From the NCBI RefSeq assembly GCF_006442965.1, contig NZ_VFWX01000003.1, positions 248,001-312,000 on the forward strand: 64,000 bases of DNA, given 5' to 3'. Below are positions 26,888 to 35,824 of this stretch, in pieces. Within the stretch, counting starts at the first letter, position 1; every line of letters begins with the position of its first letter. Source of the DNA: Mesorhizobium sp. CU3. Its GTDB lineage: Bacteria; Pseudomonadota; Alphaproteobacteria; Rhizobiales; Rhizobiaceae. The notes under the pieces are model-generated. The model made no database searches, had not been told where the DNA came from, and saw nothing but the letters and a program-made list of their open reading frames with translations. The translations under genes were made by a program, and so were the position numbers.

Positions 26888-27760
26888 ATGAAATTTCGAG
26901 CCCGCTCGGCCGCCATTGGCCTTGCATGCATCGCCTATGCTGCACTTGTCGGAACCGTGCTGCCGGCAACGGCGGAAACCACAAAGGAACGCGTCTTGAA
27001 GGAAGGCCGGATCGTCATCGGCATCCATAACCGTGCGCCATGGGGCTACAAGAAGGAGGGAACTGGCGAGTTGCTCGGCTGGCACCCGGATCTCCTGAGA
27101 GCCGCGTTCGCCGGTCTCGGCGTCAAGCAGGTCGACTTCGAGGTCACTGAATTTGGTGCCTTGATCCCGGGCCTGATGGCCGGCCGCTTCGATGCCGTGG
27201 CATCCGGCTTGTCGATAACGCCAGCGCGTTGCAAGCAGGTCGCCTTCGGCGCTCCCGACCTGAGGTCCGACGACGCGGCGATCGTGCTTGCCGGTAACCC
27301 CAAGGCGATACACAGCTATGGGGATCTCGCCAAAAAGTCCGACGTGATCATGGGCGGCGGCCGCGGCAGCAACGTCATTCAGAATGCCATCACCGAGGGC
27401 GTTCCGCAGGACCGAATCCTGCAGTTTCCCGATATCGAAACCAACATCGCGGCATTGCGCGCCGGCCGCATCGACGCCGCGGTGTTCTCTTCCCCGACGG
27501 TGATCGGGCTGCTCAGCGGAAACAAGAGCCCCGACCTTGAGCGCGCCAGCCCGTTCACGACGAGCGAGACGTCGATCAGCTACATCGCCATCGCGTTCAG
27601 GAAGGACGATAGCGATCTGCGCGACCTCTATAATCAGGGTCTGGCGAAGGTCATGGCGAACGGCACGATCGCCACCATCATGGCGAAGTACGGATTTGGC
27701 GCGACGGAGAACGTGCCGCCAGGATTGACGACGTCGCAACTGTGCGGAGCCGCCAACTGA
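26888..27760 (+). CDS. Orphan amino acid/ectoine-type ABC binding protein (EhuB-like)
   Basis: A 290-residue periplasmic protein with signal peptide (hydrophobic AAIGLACIAYAALVGTVLPA, cleavage after TAE-type site). The family 3 binding-protein pattern is clear: IVIGIHNRAPWGYKK, VTEFGALIPGLMAGRFDAVA, LSITPARCKQVAFGAPD. The FGALIPGL and ITPxRC blocks are those of EhuB, the ectoine/hydroxyectoine receptor. No permease or ATPase gene adjoins it. The promoter matches that of the receptor-less transporter at 9905-11990. Ectoine itself as ligand is uncertain. Confidence 0.88.
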   Translation: MKFRARSAAIGLACIAYAALVGTVLPATAETTKERVLKEGRIVIGIHNRAPWGYKKEGTGELLGWHPDLLRAAFAGLGVKQVDFEVTEFGALIPGLMAGRFDAVASGLSITPARCKQVAFGAPDLRSDDAAIVLAGNPKAIHSYGDLAKKSDVIMGGGRGSNVIQNAITEGVPQDRILQFPDIETNIAALRAGRIDAAVFSSPTVIGLLSGNKSPDLERASPFTTSETSISYIAIAFRKDDSDLRDLYNQGLAKVMANGTIATIMAKYGFGATENVPPGLTTSQLCGAAN

Positions 27761-27840
27761 CCAAGCAGGGCGCGCCGACAGAGGGGGTGGTGCCGGGCCA
27801 ATGGGGGCGGCGCCTTCCATCCACCGATACGCACTGCAGA

Positions 27841-28290
27841 TCAGTGCCGCTCCGCATCGCTGGGCGGCACGACGTCTTCGGGGATTTCCTGCCGCAAGGC
27901 TGGTCCCTTCGCCAGCCGCCTGCCAAGCGCGGATATGAAGGCCTCGTAGCGCTCGCTCGCCTTGGCGCGCGCCGCCTGGGCCATCGGCTCCGGCAAGGCA
28001 GGCGTGGTCGCGAGCCAGAAGCGGACGAACACCGCCAGCGTTTCAATCGCGATGCCGACGTCGCGCTCCAGTCGAGCGATCCGGCGGTCGATCCGGTCGA
28101 GGCGTCTGGAGATCGCCGCCTCGCGATGCGCGTCGGCATCGGGCGAGAGGAACGACGCGATCGCCGCTTCGGCGACGAGCGATTGTGAGTGATCGCGCCG
28201 GGCAGCATATTCGAGCAGCGCCGCCATCACGGCAGGATCGAGATAGACGGAAATCTGCACCTTTTTCTTTCGTGCCGTCACAGCCGTCAC
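27841..28290 (-). CDS. CopG/ribbon-helix-helix protein of the transfer operon
   Basis: A 149-residue protein that starts with a ribbon-helix-helix segment (KKVQISVYLDPAVMAALLEY) and continues with a basic coiled region (RRLDRIDRRIARLERDV). Such proteins follow traG/virD4 in rhizobial ICEs and are annotated as conjugal transfer or CopG-type regulators. Start GTG at 28290 overlaps the traG stop (GTGA). In related elements trb genes usually come next; here a chromosomal binding-protein gene follows, tail to tail. Confidence 0.8.
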   Translation of the reverse strand: MTAVTARKKKVQISVYLDPAVMAALLEYAARRDHSQSLVAEAAIASFLSPDADAHREAAISRRLDRIDRRIARLERDVGIAIETLAVFVRFWLATTPALPEPMAQAARAKASERYEAFISALGRRLAKGPALRQEIPEDVVPPSDAERH

Positions 28291-30266
28291 AGCTCCATGC
28301 CATCGTCGGGATCGAGCGCGATCTGGCGCGCCACGCCCCGCACGATGCGAGCCATCCGGTTGCTGCTTGCAGCGAGGTCATCCGTCTCGTCAGGCGCGTC
28401 GATCTCGAATTCGTTGATGAGCGGCGGCTCGGCCACAATCGGGGGATCGAGCTCGGGCTGACGCCGCAGCTCGGACTCGGTCGATTCCTGCCGGGTGACC
28501 GAACCGCAGGTCGCGACAGCCGTCCCGGACAGCGGTAGTGGCAGAGGAAGCGCGGTCCAATCATCAGGTTTCGGATCGGTCCGCTCCTTGGGAGCGGGAG
28601 GCGGCATGATGCGCTCTCGCAGGCGCGGGTCTTCGAAATAGCGCGCCTTCTTCGCCCGGATCGGTGGCGTGCCGGCCAGCATGACGATCTCGTCGCCAGC
28701 CGGCAGCTGCATGACCTCTCCGGGCGTCAGCAAGGGCCGCGCCGTCTCCGAGCGTGAAACCATGAGATGCCCGAGCCAAGGCGAGAGCCGGTGACCGGCA
28801 TAGTTCTTCATCGCCTTCAGCTCGGTTGCCGTACCAAGCGCGTCGGAGACTCGTTTGGCGGTGCGCTCGTCATTTGTCGCGAAACTGACGCGCACATGGC
28901 AGTTATCGAGAATCGAATTGTTCGGCCCGTAGGCCTTCTCGATCTGATTGAGAGACTGAGCGATCAGGAAGCTCTTCAGCCCATAGCCGGCCATGAAAGC
29001 GAGCGCGGATTCGAAGAAATCGAGCCGTCCGAGCGCCGGAAACTCATCCAGCATCAGAAGCAATCGATGGCGATCCGCCCTCCCCTGCAGATCCTCGGTC
29101 AAGCGGCGGCCGATCTGGTTGAGAATGAGACGGATCAGTGGCTTGGTGCGACTGATGTCGGAGGGTGGAATAACGAGATAAAGCGTCGCCGGATGAGAAT
29201 CGGCGACCAGATCGGCGATGCGCCAGTCGCAGGCGCGGGTCACCTCGGCAACCACCGGATCGCGATAAAGTCCAAGAAAGGACATCGCCGTCGAGAGTAC
29301 GCCGGAGCGTTCGTTGTCGGACTTGTTCAACAACTCACGGGCCGCGCTGGCGATGACCGGGTGCGGACCGCCCTCCCCCAGATGCGGCGTTGTCATCATC
29401 GTTGCCAGGGTCGATTCGATCGGCCGCCTCGGATCGGACAGGAATGCCGCGACGCCGGCAAGGGTCTTGTCCATTCCGGCATAAAGCACATGCAAGATCG
29501 CGCCGACCAGGAGCGCGTGGCTGGTCTTTTCCCAATGGTTGCGCCGTTCAAGCGAGCCTTCGGGATCAACCAGGATATCGGCGATATTCTGCACGTCGCG
29601 GACTTCCCATTCCCCGCGGCGAACCTCAAGCAAAGGGTTGTAAGCGTCCGATCTGGCATTTGTCGGATCAAACAGCAGAATCCGGCCGTGGCGGGCACGG
29701 AAACCGGCGGTGAGGCGCCAGTTCTCGCCTTTGATGTCATGGACGATCGCAGAGCCAGGCCAGGTAAGCAGAGAAGGCACGACAAGGCCGACGCCCTTTC
29801 CCGAACGCGTCGGCGCAAAGCACAGCACATGCTCAGGCCCATCATGGCGAAGGTAGTGAGCCCCATACCGCCCCAGAACCACGCCGTCGCGGCAGAGCAG
29901 GCCAGCCGCCTGCACTTCACTCTTGTCTGCCCAGCGGGCGGAGCCGTAGGTCTCGACCTTCTTCGCCTCGCGGGCACGCCACAGCGACATGCCGATCGCC
30001 ACAGCGATCGCGATGAAGCCGCCCGAGGCGGCGATGAGGCCGCCGCGCGCAAAGATGCCAGACGCATAGGCATCATAGAAATACCACCACCAGAAGATGG
30101 CAGGCGGGTAATAGACCGGCATGCCGCCGATGACGAACCAAGGCGTGCCCAGCCCCACCTGATATCCCAGCTGCCACGCCGACCATTGCGTCGATCCCCA
30201 GGTCGTGAGGAGGACGATCAGGAAGACAGCGAGGATCTGCCCCCAGAGGACTTTCGTTCCCGACAT
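28287..30266 (-). CDS. traG: Type IV coupling protein, VirD4/TraG family
   Basis: A 659-residue inner-membrane ATPase that links the relaxosome to the mating channel. Two to three N-terminal membrane segments (ILAVFLIVLLTTW, AIFWWWYFYDAY region, GLIAASGGFIAIAVAIGMSL) precede Walker A APTRSGKGVG and Walker B LLLMLDEFPALGRL. ATG at 30266 has GAGGAG 7 bases before it. The 342-bp leader holds ATACGC palindromes with a 27-bp period. Confidence 0.93.
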   Translation of the reverse strand: MSGTKVLWGQILAVFLIVLLTTWGSTQWSAWQLGYQVGLGTPWFVIGGMPVYYPPAIFWWWYFYDAYASGIFARGGLIAASGGFIAIAVAIGMSLWRAREAKKVETYGSARWADKSEVQAAGLLCRDGVVLGRYGAHYLRHDGPEHVLCFAPTRSGKGVGLVVPSLLTWPGSAIVHDIKGENWRLTAGFRARHGRILLFDPTNARSDAYNPLLEVRRGEWEVRDVQNIADILVDPEGSLERRNHWEKTSHALLVGAILHVLYAGMDKTLAGVAAFLSDPRRPIESTLATMMTTPHLGEGGPHPVIASAARELLNKSDNERSGVLSTAMSFLGLYRDPVVAEVTRACDWRIADLVADSHPATLYLVIPPSDISRTKPLIRLILNQIGRRLTEDLQGRADRHRLLLMLDEFPALGRLDFFESALAFMAGYGLKSFLIAQSLNQIEKAYGPNNSILDNCHVRVSFATNDERTAKRVSDALGTATELKAMKNYAGHRLSPWLGHLMVSRSETARPLLTPGEVMQLPAGDEIVMLAGTPPIRAKKARYFEDPRLRERIMPPPAPKERTDPKPDDWTALPLPLPLSGTAVATCGSVTRQESTESELRRQPELDPPIVAEPPLINEFEIDAPDETDDLAASSNRMARIVRGVARQIALDPDDGMEL

Positions 30267-30608
30267 TCGTATCTCCTCGCGCCGAGAGGCCAGCAAGGTG
30301 ATGCGAGATTCAACAGCAGGCTCTCACCGATCGCGTTGCGTCGCGCTGTCGGCGAGGAAGACAAAGGATCGGCAGCCCAGCATCCCTGGTGCGCGAGCGC
30401 ACGCATGCCAGTCAAGCTCTCGTCAGGCTTGAGGGCGAGGACGGCACCGCACCTTGCTTCGATCCGAGAATGGCAGGACAGCGCTTGCTATTGCCTTGGA
30501 TTGGAACCTGAGTGGCACGCTTCATACGCGATTGCGTATATCCGTCTTCTATACGCATTTGCGTATACCTACATTTATACGCGCGCCGTGACGAAGGCTT
30601 CGTAGCGG
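30267..30608 (-). repeat. Leader of traG with 27-bp-period ATACGC palindromes
   Basis: No gene is seen here. ATACGC begins at 30524, 30551 and 30578, exactly 27 bases apart. The first two copies are full palindromes: ATACGCGATTGCGTAT (30524-30539) and TATACGCATTTGCGTATA (30550-30567). The third is a half-site. Such regular sites usually bind a cooperative ribbon-helix-helix or similar regulator along one face of DNA. The rest of the gap has no clear feature. Confidence 0.75.
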
Positions 30609-32348
30609 CTAGAGACCTAGCCCGCGCTTGCGGGCAAAGCTCCAATCGACACCACCGTCGCCGCGAGTGCCGCCGCTGACATGTTGGCCGAGATGCTTCT
30701 CGAGCGACGGAGTCCATGGAACGAGCTGGAAACCGAGGCCGTCATCGATCATCGCGAAACGCCCGGACGCAAGCGCAAAGCGCTGCCTGTAGGTGCCCGA
30801 CACGAACTCGCCTCTACCGGCACGGTTGAATGGCTGACCTGTCTCGGCCGCGAGGCGGGTTCCGAGCGCGTCGAGTTCCCTTTGGCGGAGCGTGTCAATC
30901 AAGTTGCCGGCAAAGACGGTCCTACCCGGGCGCTGCTCCGCCAATCCCAGTCCGACCAGATGCCCGGCGCGCCGATCAAGCGCCTGGCGCACCTCGGCGC
31001 CGAAGCCGGCATCGGAAAGAACCGCCGCGGGACGGGCGAGCGCCTGCCGGTCGAGCCAGGTCGCTCCCTGTGCAACGACCTGAGCGTCGATGTTGAGATC
31101 GCAGCGCACGGCAAGCGCCAGCCGCCGCCGTCCCTGAGCGTCCTCGAATTTGCGCAGCTCAACGATCGAGCCCGGCGCGCCGTCGCCCGCCGCCTCGAGA
31201 TCGGAGAGCCTCACGTGATGACAGCGGCCGTCGACGCCGTCGATGACCGCGTAGGCCGTGCCCTTGAGTTCGTCATCCAGTCCGCGCTCGATCAGACGGC
31301 CGACAATCGTCTGATCAAGGTTCTCCGCGGCCAGCACATAGCAGGTGCTCGCACGCTCGATGTCGCGGGCCGAGAATGCGCGGTGCATGCGCTTGATGAT
31401 ATCGCCGCGCTCACCCATCTGGCGCAGCGTTGCCTCAGCCCTGTCGCTGACAATCCATTGGCCAGGACCGAGCTGCTCGGCAAGGCCAAGCGTTTCCAGC
31501 CTGCGCAGCCGCCCGACCTTATGCGCCATGAATTCGTCAAGCTGGCGATCGGCATGCGGCGCGAGATCGATGACGCCGTTGTCGCGCGCGTCCCTAAGCA
31601 ACTGGCGGTCGAGCCCGGTCCACCGCTCGGCCGCGATCTGACGCTCGACGTGCCGGCCGATTTCGAGATCGGACCGCTGGCCGAGTTCCCGGGTGACGAG
31701 GTCGCTGGCGCGATTGCGCATGCCACGGCTGATATAGTCGCGCGAGATCACCAGGTCCTGGCCGTCGTCCGCGCGACCGCGCAGGATCACATGGACATGG
31801 GGATTGCCGGTGTTCCAATGATCGACAGCGATCCAATCGAGCGCCGTGCCGAGATCCTTTTGCATGCGACCCATGAGATCACGGGTGAAGGATTTCAGGT
31901 CAGCCATCTCGACGGCATCCTCGGGCGAGACGATGAAGCGGAAGTGATGCCGGTCGCCCTCGCAGCGCGCGACGAAGTCCGTGGTCGAGGCTTCGCCGGC
32001 TTCCGGTCCGAACATGCGGGCCTTCGCGTCGTCGCGCGTGACGCCCTCGCGCCGCAGATAGTTGAGGTGGGTCGCGAGCGGCGCGCCACGCTTCGAATGG
32101 CGAACCACGCGGGTCTTGACGACAACGAAGCGTGAGCGGCCAGCAAGGAAGCGGTTGGCCTGAATGCTCGCCGCCCTCCCGCGTCCGAACTGCGAGCGCT
32201 TGCCCGAGCCGATCCCTCCCGGCCGCGACGCGCCGCCACCGGCCCTTTGCGCCGCGGCAAGAGCCTGGGCGACGAAGGGCCGCGACGATTGGGCCCGCGT
32301 CGAGCGAATGCGGCCGGGACGGACGCGGAACTCGCGCTCATCGGACAT
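30609..32348 (-). CDS. rlxS: Relaxase, RlxS/DUF3363 type
   Basis: A 579-residue relaxase. Residues about 70-200 carry the VirD2-like nickase: a candidate catalytic Tyr in LATHLNYLRREG and the metal-binding histidines in DHWNTGNPHVHVILRG. DUF3363 occupies the C-terminal two thirds. The N-terminus is very basic with glycine runs. It nicks oriT and leads the strand into the recipient. It is the relaxase type of Mesorhizobium ICEs (RlxS of ICEMlSymR7A); the gene name is by analogy. ATG at 32348 rather than 5 codons earlier is chosen for the MSDEREFRVRPGR family start. Confidence 0.9.
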   Translation of the reverse strand: MSDEREFRVRPGRIRSTRAQSSRPFVAQALAAAQRAGGGASRPGGIGSGKRSQFGRGRAASIQANRFLAGRSRFVVVKTRVVRHSKRGAPLATHLNYLRREGVTRDDAKARMFGPEAGEASTTDFVARCEGDRHHFRFIVSPEDAVEMADLKSFTRDLMGRMQKDLGTALDWIAVDHWNTGNPHVHVILRGRADDGQDLVISRDYISRGMRNRASDLVTRELGQRSDLEIGRHVERQIAAERWTGLDRQLLRDARDNGVIDLAPHADRQLDEFMAHKVGRLRRLETLGLAEQLGPGQWIVSDRAEATLRQMGERGDIIKRMHRAFSARDIERASTCYVLAAENLDQTIVGRLIERGLDDELKGTAYAVIDGVDGRCHHVRLSDLEAAGDGAPGSIVELRKFEDAQGRRRLALAVRCDLNIDAQVVAQGATWLDRQALARPAAVLSDAGFGAEVRQALDRRAGHLVGLGLAEQRPGRTVFAGNLIDTLRQRELDALGTRLAAETGQPFNRAGRGEFVSGTYRQRFALASGRFAMIDDGLGFQLVPWTPSLEKHLGQHVSGGTRGDGGVDWSFARKRGLGL

Positions 32349-32594
32349 GGTCCGCGCCCACACATTGCCATAAACTCAACGAATACAATGATCTGTCCAT
32401 CGCCAGCACATTGCGCCCAAGCGCCGTAATGTGCGGAAAGCGGCAAAAAACCCAGCAAATACAACCAACCGACCGCCGCACAATGTGCGCCTTGTATCTT
32501 GCCATCTCTCGGTTGCTGCCCTGTACGCTCCGCGCCTCACCAGCTGCAACGTCAAATGAGACGCCAGCGCGCGATCTGACCGAGACTTCCGTCA
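32349..32594. other. Noncoding region with inverted repeats, oriT candidate
   Basis: This 246-base gap lies between the transglycosylase stop and the relaxase start, the place where oriT sits in rlxS-type ICEs. It carries repeated CACATTG words (32361, 32407), the inverted pair CACATT (32407) / AATGTG (32428) with a 15-base loop, and CGCACA-A-TGTGCG (32477-32489). An A/C-rich stretch lies between them. The nick site cannot be located by eye. Confidence 0.5.
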
Positions 32595-33368
32595 TCACTG
32601 CGATGTCCTGACGTCGGACCCAACGAACAGCTGGCGCGGCTGCGAACCGGCCGCGAAAAGTTTGCGCACCAACGGTGACGACGAGACCTCGGCGGAAGCG
32701 TCTTGGCCGGACGAAAGACCGAAGGTGCCCAGGGATCCGGAGCGCACGACGAACAGCGATGCGACCCTCCAGGTGACGGCGTTGACATGACCGGCGGCAA
32801 GCGCACCGGGTGCATCGGCGCCGCCCCAGAAAGGGCGGAGCATCGCAACATAGGCCCGGGTCTCGGCCGGCAGCGCACGGCCCTTCAATGACGCTTCGTA
32901 ACGCGCTGGTCCGGCATTGTAGGCGGCCAGAAATCCCGGTGAACCGTATCGATCGTACAGCTCCCGAAGATAGGCCGTGCCGGCAAGGATGTTGTCGCGC
33001 GGATCATAGGGATCGCGGCCGAGCTGGTGGCGAAGGCGCAGCTCAGCCCAGGTTCCGGGCATGATCTGCATCAAACCCAAAGCGCCCTTTCGCGACTTGG
33101 CGCGCGGATCGCGGGCGCTCTCGAGGTGCATGACTGCCCGTATCCAGTGCTGCGGAACGCGGAAGCGGTGCGACGCCTCGGCGATAGGCGCGGCATAGGG
33201 ATCATCCGCGGATCTGCCAAAGTCCGGCGCGGATTGTGCGAAGGCCCCCGTCATTGCGTGACAGAAGATCAGCATGCCACCGAGAAAGAAAAGTGCCTCA
33301 CGTCGACCAAGCCGCCAGCGGACGGGATGGATTTCATTCGCACATGCCGGTCCCGATGGCCCGATCAT
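32595..33368 (-). CDS. Lytic transglycosylase of the transfer operon
   Basis: A 257-residue secreted muramidase. After a hydrophobic leader (EALFFLGGMLIFCHAMTG) the SLT domain shows the catalytic Glu in VMHLESARDPRAKS, GALGLMQIMPGTW and LAAYNAGPARY. It locally opens peptidoglycan for conjugation, as VirB1 does. ATGA overlaps the upstream DUF736 stop. The last 60 residues are poorly conserved-looking. Confidence 0.88.
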   Translation of the reverse strand: MIGPSGPACANEIHPVRWRLGRREALFFLGGMLIFCHAMTGAFAQSAPDFGRSADDPYAAPIAEASHRFRVPQHWIRAVMHLESARDPRAKSRKGALGLMQIMPGTWAELRLRHQLGRDPYDPRDNILAGTAYLRELYDRYGSPGFLAAYNAGPARYEASLKGRALPAETRAYVAMLRPFWGGADAPGALAAGHVNAVTWRVASLFVVRSGSLGTFGLSSGQDASAEVSSSPLVRKLFAAGSQPRQLFVGSDVRTSQ

Positions 33369-33694
33369 CGAGCCTGCTCCGGCCGCGATTTCGGCCGGAT
33401 CCAGCGCAGCGACCAAGAGCCGTCATCGGCTTGGAACAGACCGGCGCGAAATCGCCGGCCAAACAGCGGATCCTCGAAACGGCACGACAGATAGTCGCCA
33501 GCCGTCTGTCCGGTTTCCTTCCAGGCCGCGCCGACCTCGGGACCGCTGCCGTCGCCGATGTGAATGCGAAAATCCGGCGCGTTGCCGTCCGACGTCTTGA
33601 TCGGCACGAGCACCAGCTCGGCATCCACGAGCAACGTTCGCATGCGCCCGGAGTAACCCGATTCAGTTTTGTGGAACACACCGATCTCGGCCAT
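33365..33694 (-). CDS. DUF736 family protein (first copy)
   Basis: A 109-residue DUF736 protein (MAEIGVFHKTESGYSGRMRT, DYLSCRFEDPLF). The function is unknown; the family is almost confined to alphaproteobacterial ICEs and plasmids next to traF and rlxS. The stop overlaps the transglycosylase start. A second, clearly related copy lies at 37823. Confidence 0.88.
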   Translation of the reverse strand: MAEIGVFHKTESGYSGRMRTLLVDAELVLVPIKTSDGNAPDFRIHIGDGSGPEVGAAWKETGQTAGDYLSCRFEDPLFGRRFRAGLFQADDGSWSLRWIRPKSRPEQAR

Positions 33695-33729
33695 GGACTA
33701 TCTCCTTCCTGTTGTTGGTTGGCTGAATT

Positions 33730-34275
33730 TCAGTTCACCGGAGCGAGCCAGGCGAAGCGGCCATCGCCCCGCTCGTCGGTCCACAGCGGCAGCGCGCGTC
33801 CGATGATCGCGCTCGCCGGAAACGGGCCGAAATAGCGGCCGTCGAAGCTGTCCGCGACCTTCCGGTTCATGACGAAGATTTCGCCGGCGGCGATGATGCG
33901 GCAGCCATCCCAATCGGGCAGCGCACGTCCCTTGCGGTCGCGCTCCAATGCTGTGCCAACGGCGAGCCCATCTACCGTAATGACGCGGCCGGTGCGGCAG
34001 ACCTGGCTTCCAGGAAGCCCCTCGATGTGCTTCAGCATCGGCGCACCGAGAGGAAGGTAGCCCCGCTCGGCGGCCAGGAGAGCGACCGTCTCTGGCGGCT
34101 CGATGACTGCGAGCGCGCCAGCCGTAGGCGCGGCCATTTTCCCGATCGCATAGAGCCCAAGCGGCGCGCTGGCCGACGCGTTCCATAGCAGCAACGGCGG
34201 CATGTTCACGACAGCCGGAGCGACCGTCGCGACGACGGCCGTGAGTGCTGCGGCTATCCAAGCGGCGCGGCTCAT
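33730..34275 (-). CDS. traF: Conjugative signal peptidase-like protein TraF (S26 family)
   Basis: A 181-residue S26 peptidase with one N-terminal membrane anchor. The catalytic Ser is in SASAPLGLY and the Lys in MLKHIEGLPGSQV. TraF of the RP4 type cyclises and processes the TrbC pilin. That substrate gene is not in this window. Overlaps the upstream DUF2840 gene by ATGA. Confidence 0.9.
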   Translation of the reverse strand: MSRAAWIAAALTAVVATVAPAVVNMPPLLLWNASASAPLGLYAIGKMAAPTAGALAVIEPPETVALLAAERGYLPLGAPMLKHIEGLPGSQVCRTGRVITVDGLAVGTALERDRKGRALPDWDGCRIIAAGEIFVMNRKVADSFDGRYFGPFPASAIIGRALPLWTDERGDGRFAWLAPVN

Positions 34276-34760
34276 GAGCTCGCTCGCTTGCGCAGCAGAA
34301 ACCCCTGGTGCTGCTCAATCGAGTAAGCGGGCGGCGTTCCCCCGGCGACCAGACGGTTGTGGGTCTGACGCCAATAGTCCGGTGCTGCCTCGACCGGATC
34401 GAGGCCGGTCGCCTCGATCGCATCGATCAGCTGGAGAACCCGCTCGACTTTGTCCCAGCCCGTGATCCTGAGCAGGATCACGCCGCCTGGCCGGATGTAA
34501 GGCAGTGTCTGGTAAGGTTCGGCGGGCAAGACCGCGCGCACGATGTCGATGCGCGAAACGACAGTGCCAAAATCATTCGCCGCCCAGCGCACGAACGCAA
34601 AGACACTGCCCGGCGCAAATGCGACGACGCGGCGCCGCTTGTCGATGATCGTCTCATGGACGGCGCGTCCGAAGCGGATGCGATGCTCGATCCGCTTCTC
34701 GATCCAGATCAGCTCGACCGTCGTGAGGTCGCCACGCGGCGATTGGAGAGACGACGTCAT
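34272..34760 (-). CDS. DUF2840 family protein
   Basis: A 162-residue soluble protein of the DUF2840 family (LTTVELIWIEKRIEHRIRFG, GGVILLRITGWDKVERVLQL). Function unknown; it is a constant member of rhizobial and sphingomonad ICE transfer operons between repA/parA and traF. Overlapping starts and stops on both sides show tight translational coupling. Confidence 0.85.
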   Translation of the reverse strand: MTSSLQSPRGDLTTVELIWIEKRIEHRIRFGRAVHETIIDKRRRVVAFAPGSVFAFVRWAANDFGTVVSRIDIVRAVLPAEPYQTLPYIRPGGVILLRITGWDKVERVLQLIDAIEATGLDPVEAAPDYWRQTHNRLVAGGTPPAYSIEQHQGFLLRKRASS

Positions 34761-35824
34761 GTGCTGTCTCCCTCGCGCCGGCCAACGCCAGTCCGCGGCT
34801 CGACCGTAAGAAGGTTAGATTGAGAGTTAGACTCCAAGTTAGGAGCGCGATTTTCGATTTCGGGTCCGCCCCTTAAGGCCGATCGCGGTTCCCGAAAGCA
34901 CGAGGATGCGGTTCCCGATGGCACGATAGTTCGGGTTCCTGATGGCACGATCCTGTCAACCGGCGCGGGCGCCGGTTCGAAAGCCAGGAGCACACGGCCG
35001 CTGGCCTCGACTTCCGTGAACAGCAGATATCCCGGCAGAGGTTGGCGGCGCACGATGTCACGCAGCTCGAAAGCGAAGCGCTTGAGCGGCGAGAGGCTGC
35101 CGGACTTCTGATGCAGGTGCCGGATGTCGAAACGCCAGCCGGCACGCTGGCGTCCGCCATGCTTGCGCACCAACCGATAGAGCCATCGATCCAGCCCGCC
35201 CGTCAGTGCGAAATACGCACGGTCTATTGTCAGGATCAGCGTGTCGTCCATGACGGCGCTGTAGAACCAGTCAGGCAAGATGAGCTCGACCCCGAGAGGG
35301 CGACCATTTCGATCGAAGCGCTCCTGCCATTCATTGATCCACGAGAAGCGATGGCGCCGGCCTTCCGCAGGCTGGCGAATGGACGTGACGACGCTTGTCG
35401 ACTGCAGGCGGTCAAGGGCTGCCTTGAGGCGCAGATAGTCTCGCTTCGAGACACCGCGGCCGACGAAGGTCAGCATTTCGTACGGCGTCGCGGCCATCAA
35501 ACGCGACGTGCGCAATCCCGCGTCCCGCGCGTTGACGATCTGGCTTGCGGCCCAGATCAGGAAATCGGCATCCCAGATCGTCGCCATGCCGTGATCGGGC
35601 ATTGCTTCGACGCGGATAGCTACATCGCCGGCGCGAAAGTCGATCGGCGCGATGCGCCTGGATTTGGCGAGGGAGAAGAAAGGATAGGCCATGAGGTCCT
35701 GCGCATCGCGTGGCGCGACGACACCAGGCAGCGCTTGGAACAGAGCAAGCTGTCCGCGTTCCGACGGTTGGCGCGTGCGTCCAGACATAGGGAGATCAGG
35801 CTCAGCGCCTCTCGCGTCCGGCAT
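34757..35824 (-). CDS. repA: Replication initiator protein A
   Basis: A 355-residue RPA-family protein (GQLALFQALPGVVAPRDAQD, LMAYPFFSLAKSRR, FVGRGVSKRDYLRLKAALDR). It likely lets the excised circle replicate, which stabilises ICEs. The start is uncertain: ATG 35824 overlaps the upstream gene by 23 bases; ATG 35788 does not, but neither has a good Shine-Dalgarno. The usual parA gene between repA and DUF2840 is absent. The C-terminal tail (after residue about 290) is low-complexity with two IVPSGT repeats. Confidence 0.85.
   Translation of the reverse strand: MPDARGAEPDLPMSGRTRQPSERGQLALFQALPGVVAPRDAQDLMAYPFFSLAKSRRIAPIDFRAGDVAIRVEAMPDHGMATIWDADFLIWAASQIVNARDAGLRTSRLMAATPYEMLTFVGRGVSKRDYLRLKAALDRLQSTSVVTSIRQPAEGRRHRFSWINEWQERFDRNGRPLGVELILPDWFYSAVMDDTLILTIDRAYFALTGGLDRWLYRLVRKHGGRQRAGWRFDIRHLHQKSGSLSPLKRFAFELRDIVRRQPLPGYLLFTEVEASGRVLLAFEPAPAPVDRIVPSGTRTIVPSGTASSCFREPRSALRGGPEIENRAPNLESNSQSNLLTVEPRTGVGRREGDST

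Noticed and set aside
28767..30605. Long plus-strand frame opposite traG (612 codons)
   Set aside because: Antisense to a coupling protein with complete Walker motifs; no protein-like features.
30681..32135. Long plus-strand frame opposite the relaxase (484 codons)
   Set aside because: Shadow of the RlxS-type gene, which has the HVHV motif and family layout.
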